Positions 7,713-15,089 of a DNA stretch of 64,000 nt are shown here, piece after piece. The position numbers were made by a program, and so were the translations under genes. Origin of the DNA: Roseburia_C sp031555935 (GTDB lineage: Bacteria > Bacillota > Clostridia > Lachnospirales > Lachnospiraceae); assembly GCA_031555935.1 (NCBI GenBank), contig JAVBTX010000003.1:1-64000 (forward strand). Reading direction: 5' to 3'. A model generated the notes under the pieces. That model was not told the origin of the DNA, searched no databases, and was given only the letters and a program-made list of their open reading frames with translations. Every line of letters begins with the position of its first letter. The first letter of the stretch is position 1.

Positions 7713-9175
7713 TATTTTTTGACCTCCTCTAAAAAGCTTCCGACTTCCTGCTGATACCACCAGTCAGTATATGGAAGTTTTACCCGCTTCGCCAGATTCT
7801 GCTCAAAGCTGCGGTTACGAATGGTATCTAAGACTGTATGAGCAAATTCTAACGTGTGCTTGTAACCAAAGATCATATATTCATCGGCCACATAAACGGC
7901 TGGGGTTCCTTGCTTAATTGCCCAAACGGTTGAGCCTGGATGACGTGATAAATATAAATCCGGCTGATATTTATTTAGAATATTCATTACCTCAAAGTTT
8001 TGCTGGTCAGCTACGCTGGCTTCAAAATTTATCTCATTTTCTAGTAGATAGTTCATCGATGGCGGAACACTGCCATTTTCATATTTCTTGTCATAATGCC
8101 ATGCCAATGCCCAAACGACCTCGATGCCTAACTCGTTTAAGACACGGGATACCTCAAAGGTGTAGCCTGGTCCCATTCCAAGCACTGCCGTTAAGCCTTT
8201 TAGCTCTTTTTTGACTGCTTCGATTTGTGGCAAATATATCGCCCGCTGTTCTTCGATATACTTTTCAACTGCGGATTCCTTACCGGCTACTTTGCCGATT
8301 TCACGAAGCCATGTTTCGAATCCAACGATACCAAGTGGATTAATGCTTCTAATATATGGAACACCATATTTTTCTTCCAAACCGTTGCCTAAATAATTTC
8401 CTAATGTTCCACAGATACAAGTCGTTGCTACCGATTCTGACATATGCTCTAATTCTTCAATAGTTGCATTGGCATAGAGGAAAATCGGGTCCAAATCAAA
8501 GTTTTTAAATATCTCAATAATTTCTTCCCTAGCACTTTCGTAGAAGTTCTTGAAATTAATGGTATTGCGTTTTTCTTTTGGCTCTTTGACAATTCCACTT
8601 AATACCGCATGGTCAGAGATATCGAAGCCGGTTGCCCAGATACGGGATTTAAAACCCTCGCAGTGAACCGGTACGACTGGTACTTCGATTTCAGCCTTCA
8701 CTTCATCCACCACACTGTCGATATCCTCACCAATAATTCCTGAGGCACAGGAACTGCTGACAAAAATAGCCTCTGGATGGTAGCGGCGATTTATCTCTAA
8801 GATGATTTTAACAAGTTCATCCGCGGAACCAAATATTGTATCTCTTTCATTCATATCCGTTCCAATATAGACGGAATTATTTTCGATGCCACGCTTCTGT
8901 GCCACCTGATTCGTGACTATGTACTGACTGCTGGCGGTTGCCGAGCATCCGGCTGGTCCATGATGAATCACGGCGATATTGCGAATCCCACCAAGCTGTG
9001 CCAAAGCACACGAGGATAAACAGGTACTTGATTGGGAGAAACATCTTGCGCACCCTTTTAACGTTCCATCCTGACTCTGCTGCGCTAAGTCTTGTAAATC
9101 CCCGACATATGCTGTAATGGAACCAAGTCTGTTCTCACGAGTTCCCAGATTTGAATTTGATAAATTGATTGCCAT
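7712..9175 (-). CDS. NifD-like nitrogenase component 1 alpha-type subunit with altered active site
   Basis: The 487-residue catalytic-type subunit has P-cluster cysteines in GCARCFSQSSTCLSSC (residues 41-56), Cys77 (HHGPAGC) and Cys143 (SSSCASGIIGED). Cys255 (TTCICGTLGNYL, followed by LEEKYGVPY) aligns with the cofactor cysteine of NifD (Cys275 in Azotobacter). Residues essential for N2 reduction are not kept. In the CEGFKSRIWATGFDISDHAV segment, Gln191 aligns with Trp180 and His195 with Phe184. The cofactor histidine (His442) aligns with Ala430 in GTPAVYVADEYM. This points to a NifB-type iron-sulfur cofactor and a substrate other than N2. The gene has AGGAGG ahead of ATG 9175 and starts 10 bp after the CysK-like gene. 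Confidence 0.85.
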   Translation of the reverse strand: MAINLSNSNLGTRENRLGSITAYVGDLQDLAQQSQDGTLKGCARCFSQSSTCLSSCALAQLGGIRNIAVIHHGPAGCSATASSQYIVTNQVAQKRGIENNSVYIGTDMNERDTIFGSADELVKIILEINRRYHPEAIFVSSSCASGIIGEDIDSVVDEVKAEIEVPVVPVHCEGFKSRIWATGFDISDHAVLSGIVKEPKEKRNTINFKNFYESAREEIIEIFKNFDLDPIFLYANATIEELEHMSESVATTCICGTLGNYLGNGLEEKYGVPYIRSINPLGIVGFETWLREIGKVAGKESAVEKYIEEQRAIYLPQIEAVKKELKGLTAVLGMGPGYTFEVSRVLNELGIEVVWALAWHYDKKYENGSVPPSMNYLLENEINFEASVADQQNFEVMNILNKYQPDLYLSRHPGSTVWAIKQGTPAVYVADEYMIFGYKHTLEFAHTVLDTIRNRSFEQNLAKRVKLPYTDWWYQQEVGSFLEEVKK

Positions 9176-9185
9176 ATTCCCTCCT

Positions 9186-10172
9186 CTAATTAGTAAACAG
9201 ATTGGTTGACAGATAGCGTAGTCCGGTATCTGCTAATACTGCTACAATTTTCTTGCCTTTGTTTTCTGGTCGTTTCGCTAGCTCGGTGGCCGCATAAATG
9301 GCCGCTCCAGATGAAGTCCCGATTAAAATTCCATCCGATTTCGCTACTGCTCTAGCCGCTTCATATGCCTGTGCTGTTTCTATTTCTATTTTTTCATCAT
9401 AAATGTCAACATTCATATTGGCTGGAATCCGCTCCGCTGGTATGCCTTCAAATGGATGCACGCCAGTAATTTCTTCCGGACTTGGATTGCTTTCACTTGG
9501 AAGTGAATCTGGTCCCGGCTGGACTGCAACCACTTTAATATCTTTGTTTTTTGATTTTAAATATTTGCCTGTTCCCGATACTGTTCCGCCAGTTCCAACA
9601 CATGCCACAAGGATATCTACCTCACCGTTTGTATCGTCCCAGATTTCCGGTCCGGTGGTCGTTTCATGAATCCCCGGATTGGCTGGATTGGCAATCTGAT
9701 TCACGAAAAAGATTTCTTTTTCTTTGGACAGAACTTCCTGCTCTAGCGCTTTTACGGCTGCCACGAAATCACCATTGGTTTCGGCTAATATCTGGGTCAC
9801 GACTGGCACTTCGGAAAATTTCACTGGCACACCGCCAAAGGCACGGATGACTTTGAATCGTTCTTCACTTACATTATCCTGAATATATACCCTGAATTTA
9901 TAACCTTTTGCGGCGGCAATCGCAGCCAGACCAATGCCGGTATTACCACTGGTTGTCTCAACAATTGTGTAGCCCGGTTTTAATAGACCTTTCTTCTCGG
10001 CATCCTCAATCATTGCCAGTGCAATGCGATCCTTCACACTCTGATTTGGATTGTAGTATTCGAGTTTCACAATCACCTCAGCCTCTAGTTGTTGTTCTTT
10101 TTCATAGTTGGTCAGCTCTAAAAGTGGTGTTTTTCCGACTAACTCGGTAATTGATTTATGTATCATTCCCAT
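9186..10172 (-). CDS. Divergent cysteine-synthase-like PLP enzyme inside the nitrogenase-like operon
   Basis: A 328-residue fold-type II PLP enzyme of the CysK/CBS group. The PLP lysine is K47 (NQSVKDR), the substrate loop is TSGNTG (74-79), the phosphate loop is GTGGTVSGTG, and the C-terminus is RYLSTNLF. It differs from the orthodox CysK at 12772-13707. It is 17 residues longer, NASGSVKDR has become NPNQSVKDR, and the segment around residues 110-145 that normally holds the MKGA helix is replaced by PVVTQILAETNGDF and flanking residues. It sits between nifH and the nifD-like gene, 37 bp after nifH. It probably makes cysteine, homocysteine or a related thiol from the sulfur the reductase releases. 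The true acceptor is unknown. Confidence 0.8.
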   Translation of the reverse strand: MGMIHKSITELVGKTPLLELTNYEKEQQLEAEVIVKLEYYNPNQSVKDRIALAMIEDAEKKGLLKPGYTIVETTSGNTGIGLAAIAAAKGYKFRVYIQDNVSEERFKVIRAFGGVPVKFSEVPVVTQILAETNGDFVAAVKALEQEVLSKEKEIFFVNQIANPANPGIHETTTGPEIWDDTNGEVDILVACVGTGGTVSGTGKYLKSKNKDIKVVAVQPGPDSLPSESNPSPEEITGVHPFEGIPAERIPANMNVDIYDEKIEIETAQAYEAARAVAKSDGILIGTSSGAAIYAATELAKRPENKGKKIVAVLADTGLRYLSTNLFTN

Positions 10173-10190
10173 CGATTATCTCCCTTTCTA

Positions 10191-10206
10191 ACGCTCTATC
10201 GAGCGT
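10191..10206 (-). other. RNA hairpin in the nifH-cysK2 spacer
   Basis: A perfect six-bp stem ACGCTC / GAGCGT with a four-base loop, three bases after the nifH stop codon and without a U tract. It is a likely mRNA processing or stabilising hairpin, allowing more Fe protein than downstream subunits. Confidence 0.45.
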
Positions 10207-10209
10207 AGT

Positions 10210-11058
10210 TTAAATATTATAGTCGTCCTGAATATCCATCAGACCATACTCCATTAAGATTTCTTCTAATCGCTCCTGGGTCATTGGCGTTGGAACAGCA
10301 AAATCCTGATTATGGATGACCGCTTCGGCGAGATTGCGATATTCCTGCGCCTGATTGGATTCTGGCTGGTATTCGATCACTGTTTTACGATTGATTTCCG
10401 CTCTTTGAACAACGTTGTCACGTGGTACGAAATACAGTAATTTAGTTCCTAATTCTTTGGAAAATGCCCGCAACAAATCTAGCTCCCGGTCTACGTTTCG
10501 GCTATTGCAGATGACTCCGCCGAGCCGTACGCCACCGGTTCTGGCATAACGCTGAATCCCTTTGGCAATGTTATTCGCTGCATATAATGCCATCATTTCA
10601 CCGCTGGCTACGATATAGATTTCTTTTGCTTTTCCTTCGCGGATTGGCATTGCAAAACCACCGCAGACTACATCGCCAAGGACGTCGTAAAATACATAAT
10701 CTAAATCCTCTGTATAAGCACCAAGGTTTTCTAGCAAACCAATTGAGGTGATAATACCACGACCGGCACAGCCGACACCTGGTTCCGGTCCGCCGGACTC
10801 AACGCAGCGTGTACCTTTGTAACCCTCTTTCATAATGCGCTCTAACTCTACATCCTCGCCCTCTTCACGCAACGTATCAAGAACCGTTTTCTGCGCTAGA
10901 CCACCTAATAACAATCTAGTTGAATCAGCTTTGGGGTCACACCCTACGACCATTACTTTTTTACCATGCTCGCACAGCCCCGCTGTTAAATTCTGTGTTG
11001 TAGTGGATTTTCCGATTCCACCTTTTCCATAAATTGCAATCTGTCTTAATTCTCCCAT
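10210..11058 (-). CDS. NifH-like Fe protein (nitrogenase reductase)
   Basis: The 282-residue product is very close to genuine NifH in length and motifs. Walker A is GKGGIGKST (11-19), followed by GCDPKADSTRLLLGG. Cys97 (GVGCAGRG) and Cys132 (DVVCGGFAMP) bridge the dimer's 4Fe-4S cluster. Arg100 is the position modified by DraT in some bacteria. It should be the ATP-driven electron donor to the NifDK-like complex and probably also supports NifB-cofactor assembly. AGGAGG lies nine bases from ATG. It follows the small NifX-like gene by 34 bp. Its strong conservation contrasts with the divergent alpha-type subunit. Confidence 0.92.
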   Translation of the reverse strand: MGELRQIAIYGKGGIGKSTTTQNLTAGLCEHGKKVMVVGCDPKADSTRLLLGGLAQKTVLDTLREEGEDVELERIMKEGYKGTRCVESGGPEPGVGCAGRGIITSIGLLENLGAYTEDLDYVFYDVLGDVVCGGFAMPIREGKAKEIYIVASGEMMALYAANNIAKGIQRYARTGGVRLGGVICNSRNVDRELDLLRAFSKELGTKLLYFVPRDNVVQRAEINRKTVIEYQPESNQAQEYRNLAEAVIHNQDFAVPTPMTQERLEEILMEYGLMDIQDDYNI

Positions 11059-11092
11059 GTTATTGTGCCTCCTATTATTTTTACGTTTTTAT

Positions 11093-11446
11093 TCAACTTA
11101 TCATTTGCTGTATTTCAATATAGCTTAACAGCTTATCAACAGAATCACTGATGATTCCCGGCAGTTCATAGGCATCAATGCCCTTTTGCTGCAATGCTGC
11201 TTGAGCTCTGATTCCGATTCGCGAAACCAGAATATACTGACAATCGCTAAATCGTTCGGCGCTCTGTGCCAGGCGGTTGTCATCATGCTCTCCGCCCATG
11301 CATACCGGTTTTATTTTTCGCTCCTCAAGATAGGTGAATGTTCGATTCTCGCTATCCGCCTCGATAATATGAAAGGTATCTGCTTTGCCGAAATGCTGAT
11401 TGACTAACTTGCCATCGCTTGAAGCTATTGCAATTTTATATTTCAT
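11093..11446 (-). CDS. NifX/NafY-type iron-cofactor-binding protein, short form
   Basis: A 117-residue single-domain protein of the dinitrogenase iron-molybdenum cofactor family: YKIAIASSDGKLVNQHFGKADTFHI at the start and a DCQYILVSRIGIRAQAALQQ core. The HFG motif and a lone cysteine pair (Cys49, Cys68) are visible. Such proteins hold NifB-cofactor during transfer. It is the detached equivalent of the NifX domain that long NifB proteins carry at their C-terminus. It begins 12 bp after nifB, with AGAGG ahead, and precedes nifH. Confidence 0.8.
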   Translation of the reverse strand: MKYKIAIASSDGKLVNQHFGKADTFHIIEADSENRTFTYLEERKIKPVCMGGEHDDNRLAQSAERFSDCQYILVSRIGIRAQAALQQKGIDAYELPGIISDSVDKLLSYIEIQQMIS

Positions 11447-11458
11447 AATCTTTTTCCT

Positions 11459-12331
11459 CTAGCCATGTGAAAATGTATCTTTAACGGCTATTCTTCTTTG
11501 ATAAATCTGGTCGCCGTAATCCTTTCCGCCTGGTATTCCGACGGCATCGGCACGACAACGCTGGCAATGTCTAAACACATCTATGTATTTACCAGCTACT
11601 GTTCTGGCCGCATCAATTTCTGCACACACCGGTGCTTTACATGCTTTTAAATCCGACTGTGGAATTAAGGGAATAATATTGTAAATGCTGGCTCCCGCGG
11701 CCTTAACCGTTTTTGCCACTTCTTCAATATGATGGTCGTTGATGCCCGGTACCAAGACGGTATTGACCTTAACGGTCATGCCCGCATCGGTTACCTTTTT
11801 GATTCCCTTAATCTGATTTTCGATTAATATTTCTGCCGCTTCGACGCCCTCGTAGCGTTTTCCATGATAGACAATATCGCGGTTTAACTGGGCTTCGATT
11901 ACGGGATTCACCGCATTGACGGTAACAGTCAACGAATCAATTCCGACCTCGATGATTTCATCCGCCTTTTCATTTAACAGCAATCCGTTTGTGCTCATGC
12001 ATTTTATCAGCTTCGGGTAATGCTGTTTTATTAGTCTAAAGGTATCTAGCGCATAGTCTGTTGCCAAGGTATCACCTGGTCCGGCGATTCCGGCAACAGT
12101 TATTTCTGGACATAATGCTAATGATTTTTTTACAACATCGAGTGCCTCTGCCGGGGTAATCACCTTTGAGGTGACTCCCGGCCTTTCTTCATCATCATTG
12201 ATGACCCGGTCACAAAATTTACAGGAAATATTACAGCCCGGACTGACTGGAAGGTGGATTCTTCCAACATTGTTTTTATGTCCACCAAAGCATGGATGGG
12301 AATTTTTCAAATTTTCGTAATTATTGCTCAT
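11459..12331 (-). CDS. nifB: NifB-type radical SAM cofactor synthase
   Basis: The 290-residue NifB core lacks the C-terminal NifX domain. It has N-terminal HPCFGGHK (Cys14), a radical-SAM cluster motif CNISCKFC (Cys33, Cys37, Cys40), the GPGD segment around residue 84, and the C-terminal HCQRCRADAVG pair (Cys256, Cys259). These are the ligands for the SAM cluster and the two precursor clusters. NifB fuses two 4Fe-4S clusters with carbide and sulfide to give NifB-co (8Fe-9S-C). With no NifE/NifN or homocitrate synthase here, NifB-co itself or a close derivative is the probable cofactor of the reductase. Start overlaps the Rrf2 gene by 11 bases, with GGGAG ahead. Confidence 0.9.
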   Translation of the reverse strand: MSNNYENLKNSHPCFGGHKNNVGRIHLPVSPGCNISCKFCDRVINDDEERPGVTSKVITPAEALDVVKKSLALCPEITVAGIAGPGDTLATDYALDTFRLIKQHYPKLIKCMSTNGLLLNEKADEIIEVGIDSLTVTVNAVNPVIEAQLNRDIVYHGKRYEGVEAAEILIENQIKGIKKVTDAGMTVKVNTVLVPGINDHHIEEVAKTVKAAGASIYNIIPLIPQSDLKACKAPVCAEIDAARTVAGKYIDVFRHCQRCRADAVGIPGGKDYGDQIYQRRIAVKDTFSHG

Positions 12332-12746
12332 ATGCTAACTTCTCCCATGTCACTAAATCTGCCAGTGTGGTATGCTCTAATACGTCATCTACAGACTGAT
12401 CCAGTTCTTTTCTTAATTTGATAATGCTGCAATTTTGTTCGCAAGCTGATACTTTGCTTTCACAATCATCGCAGCTGGCCTGTTCTAAATTTCCTTCAAA
12501 AAGCTTGATGATGACTCCCACCGTATATTCTTCGGGCCGTTTTGACAGCTTATAGCCACCGGCTTTCCCCCGCTCAGCTTTGACCAAGCCAGTATGCTTT
12601 AACGTCGTGACGATATTTTCCATATACTTCTTGGATAGTCCCTGACTATCTGATATTTCAGATAGCCGCATGTAACCTTGCTTCCCATTCATGGAAAGCT
12701 CAAGCATAAAGCGCAGGGCATACCTGCTTCGCGTCGTGATTTTCAC
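12321..12746 (-). CDS. Rrf2-family regulator with a cysteine cluster (CymR/IscR type)
   Basis: Start is GTG 12746, with AGGGGGT ahead. It gives the family's standard MKITTRSRYALRFMLEL opening and a 141-residue protein. The winged helix is at residues 1-65 (LSEISDSQGLSKKYMENIV recognition region). Cys92, Cys95, Cys102 and Cys106 sit where IscR and NsrR bind their Fe-S cluster (Cys92 matches IscR Cys92). CymR, the cysteine regulator of Bacillus, lacks such a set but works together with CysK. Here the gene lies 25 bp after cysK and just before nifB. It is likely the operon's own sensor of cysteine or Fe-S status. Confidence 0.8.
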   Translation of the reverse strand: MKITTRSRYALRFMLELSMNGKQGYMRLSEISDSQGLSKKYMENIVTTLKHTGLVKAERGKAGGYKLSKRPEEYTVGVIIKLFEGNLEQASCDDCESKVSACEQNCSIIKLRKELDQSVDDVLEHTTLADLVTWEKLAYEQ

Positions 12747-12771
12747 TATAATACCCCCTGCATTTCGCAAG

Positions 12772-13707
12772 CTAATTGCTAAACAATGCGGTTGACAGAT
12801 AACGGTCTCCTGAATCTGGTAACAGTACCACAATATTTTTTCCTTTATTTTCTGGTCTGTTTGCCAAAATGGTTGCTGCCTTTAGGGCTGCTCCTGATGA
12901 AATTCCAACCAAGATTCCTTCATTTACGGCAAAGGTTCTGCCTTCTGTAAATGCATCCTCATTTTCAATTGTAATTACTTCATCGTAGATGGTGGTGTTT
13001 AATACTTCTGGTACAAATCCAGCACCGATTCCCTGAATCTTATGTGGGCTTGGTGCGCCACCAGAAAGAACTGGGCTACTTGCTGGTTCTACCGCAACGA
13101 TTTTTATATTTGGATTCTTTTCTTTTAAATACTCGCCGACTCCAGTGATGGTTCCGCCTGTTCCAACACCTGCTACGAAAATGTCAACAGTTCCGTCGGT
13201 CTGCTCCCAGATTTCTGGTCCGGTTGTGGCTTTATGCACTTTTGGATTGGCTGGATTGACAAACTGTCCTAAGACTACGGAGCCTTCGATGCTTTCTTTT
13301 AATTCCTCGGCTTTGGCAATCGCACCTTTCATGCCTTTTGCTCCTTCAGTTAAAACTAGTTCAGCGCCAAAGGCTTTTAACAGATTGCGGCGTTCCACAC
13401 TCATGGTATCTGGCAAGGTCAAAATTGCTTTATAGCCCTTTGCTGCGGCAACTGCTGCCAAACCGATTCCGGTGTTTCCTGAGGTTGGTTCGATAATGGT
13501 TGCACCCTCTTTTAAGATTCCTTTTTCCTCTGCATCTTCAATCATTGCCAGAGCAATTCTATCTTTTACCGAGCCACTGGCATTTAAATACTCCAGCTTT
13601 GCTAAAATAGTTGCTTCCTGTGCTCCAGCTACTTTGCTGTAACGGTTTAATTTTAGTAATGGGGTTCCTCCAATTAATTCTACTGCGCTTTCTTTGATGT
13701 TTGACAT
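12772..13707 (-). CDS. cysK: Cysteine synthase (O-acetylserine sulfhydrylase)
   Basis: A 311-residue orthodox CysK that joins O-acetylserine with sulfide to give cysteine in the cytoplasm. The PLP lysine is K48 (GSVKDR), with TSGNTG at the substrate loop, the GMKGA helix around residue 121, GVGTGGTITG for PLP phosphate, GISSGAA, and C-terminal RYLSTALF. AGGAGG lies before ATG. It heads the cysK-rrf2-nifB-nifX-nifH-cysK2-nifD-nifK-nifX transcript. CysK can also act as a corepressor partner of CymR in Bacillus, and its adjacency to the Rrf2 gene makes the same possible here. Confidence 0.9.
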   Translation of the reverse strand: MSNIKESAVELIGGTPLLKLNRYSKVAGAQEATILAKLEYLNASGSVKDRIALAMIEDAEEKGILKEGATIIEPTSGNTGIGLAAVAAAKGYKAILTLPDTMSVERRNLLKAFGAELVLTEGAKGMKGAIAKAEELKESIEGSVVLGQFVNPANPKVHKATTGPEIWEQTDGTVDIFVAGVGTGGTITGVGEYLKEKNPNIKIVAVEPASSPVLSGGAPSPHKIQGIGAGFVPEVLNTTIYDEVITIENEDAFTEGRTFAVNEGILVGISSGAALKAATILANRPENKGKNIVVLLPDSGDRYLSTALFSN

Positions 13708-13743
13708 AATAATTTCCTCCTATTATTTTTATATTTTATTTTT

Positions 13744-13776
13744 CCTAGTATGGATAGTGTTTCACTAGGTTTAGTG
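13744..13776 (-). promoter_or_regulatory. Candidate operator of the cysK-nif-like operon
   Basis: Overlapping palindromes lie 37-69 bp upstream of cysK: CCTAGT-N14-ACTAGG (13744-13769), TAGTG-TTT-CACTA (13755-13767) and CACTA-GGTT-TAGTG (13763-13776). The repeated TAGTG half-site suggests a dimeric regulator, with Rrf2 or LysR as candidates. The -10/-35 positions are not clear. The leftward box AACACTATCC (13752-13761) recurs upstream of the trans-sulfuration gene. Confidence 0.45.
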
Positions 13777-13832
13777 TGCAAAAAAATATGCTACTGAATG
13801 GTGCTGGTGACTGGTGCCAAAGGCCATTAGTA

Positions 13833-15023
13833 TTAATGGCCATTTGCTTTAATCGCTACCTCCAACTGTTCTAGGGCTGCTTTCAAAACCTTCCTTGGGC
13901 AGGCGATATTGATTCTCTCAAACCCCTCCCCGACTTTGCCGAAGACCGCTCCGCTGTCAAGCCAAAGACCGGCTTTTTCAACGATTAATTGTTCCCGCTG
14001 CGTCTCATTTAACTGTAATGCCCGAAAATCCAGCCATATTAAATACGTTCCCTCTGGTTCGATTAGCTTTATCTGCGGCAGTTTCTGTTCCAAAAAATTT
14101 CTGATAAACGTAATATTTTCTTTTAAATATGTCATCAGTTGTTCATGCCAAATCCCACCACTACGATATGCCGCTTCACAGGCCGTTAGACCAAGTGTGT
14201 TCAACTGACTATATCCGGTTGCATCAACCTGTTTGCGAAATTTTGCCTTGAGCGCGGGATTGGATATAAAGATATTGGATATCTGCAATCCTGCGACATT
14301 AAAGGTTTTACTTGGTGACGTACAAGTAATTGTGATATCACTAATTTCTTTACTGATACCGGCAAAAACCTGATGTTTTCCATGATAAACAAAATCCTGA
14401 TGGATTTCATCACTGACAACAACCACATGATGTTTGATACAGATTGCTCCGAGTGCCGTCAGTTCTTCTTTGGTCCAGACTCTCCCAACTGGATTGTGTG
14501 GGCTGCAAAGATAAAATAACTTAATCTGATGCTGAACGACTTTTGCTTCAAAATCTGCTAAGTCCATATGGTATTTATTATCTTCACCAAGGTAAAGATT
14601 ATTCACAATGACCTTCCGGTCGTTATCCTCAATGACTTCGGAAAATGGGTAGTATACCGGTTGTTGGATGATTACACCATCACCCGGTTCGGTAAAGGCT
14701 TTGACTGCCATTGCCAGAGCAAAGACAACCCCTGGGGTTTTGACAAGCCAGCGGCGTTCCACTTCCCAGTCATGTTTTTCTCTCATCCACTGACTTAGTG
14801 CTTCAAAATATTCATCCTTTGCTTCACTGTAGCCAAAAATTCCATGCTCCACCCGGTTTTGCAATGCTTCAATAATTTCTGGTGATATTTTATAATCCAT
14901 ATCCGCAATCCAAAGTGGTAGAATGTTCTCCGGTTTTCCCCGGCGAATTGCAAAATCGTACTTCAGACAATTTGTGTTTCTGCGATTAATGACTGTATCA
15001 AAATCGACATTTTTCTCAGCCAT
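13833..15023 (-). CDS. MalY/PatB-type C-S beta-lyase
   Basis: A 396-residue fold-type I PLP enzyme of the PatB/MalY group, which cleaves cystathionine or other cysteine thioethers to a thiol, pyruvate and ammonia. The Schiff-base lysine lies in SPSKTFNVAGLQ (about residue 239). FYLCSPHNPVGR and VVSDEIHQDF are typical, and the N-terminus DTVINRRNTNCLKYD is the family signature. AGGAGGTG lies seven bases from ATG. An inverted repeat GGCCATTA / TAATGGCC covers its stop codon (13822-13841), without a clear U tract. It stands between the trans-sulfuration gene and cysK, consistent with moving sulfur between cysteine, homocysteine and methyl-thioethers. Confidence 0.85.
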   Translation of the reverse strand: MAEKNVDFDTVINRRNTNCLKYDFAIRRGKPENILPLWIADMDYKISPEIIEALQNRVEHGIFGYSEAKDEYFEALSQWMREKHDWEVERRWLVKTPGVVFALAMAVKAFTEPGDGVIIQQPVYYPFSEVIEDNDRKVIVNNLYLGEDNKYHMDLADFEAKVVQHQIKLFYLCSPHNPVGRVWTKEELTALGAICIKHHVVVVSDEIHQDFVYHGKHQVFAGISKEISDITITCTSPSKTFNVAGLQISNIFISNPALKAKFRKQVDATGYSQLNTLGLTACEAAYRSGGIWHEQLMTYLKENITFIRNFLEQKLPQIKLIEPEGTYLIWLDFRALQLNETQREQLIVEKAGLWLDSGAVFGKVGEGFERINIACPRKVLKAALEQLEVAIKANGH

Positions 15024-15089
15024 ATGACACCTCCTAACTTTCCGCCTAACCCGATAAGGGTTTGTTGGCAGAGGGGGACTTACCCTAAC

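Noticed and set aside
5776..13707. Reading the NifHDK-like cluster as a nitrogen-fixation operon
   Set aside because: NifE/NifN and other nif genes are absent, the N2-reduction residues of the alpha-type subunit are replaced, and all neighbours belong to sulfur amino acid metabolism.
13822..13841. Terminator at the end of malY
   Set aside because: The GGCCATTA/TAATGGCC palindrome is perfect but short, overlaps the stop codon and has only three U residues after it.
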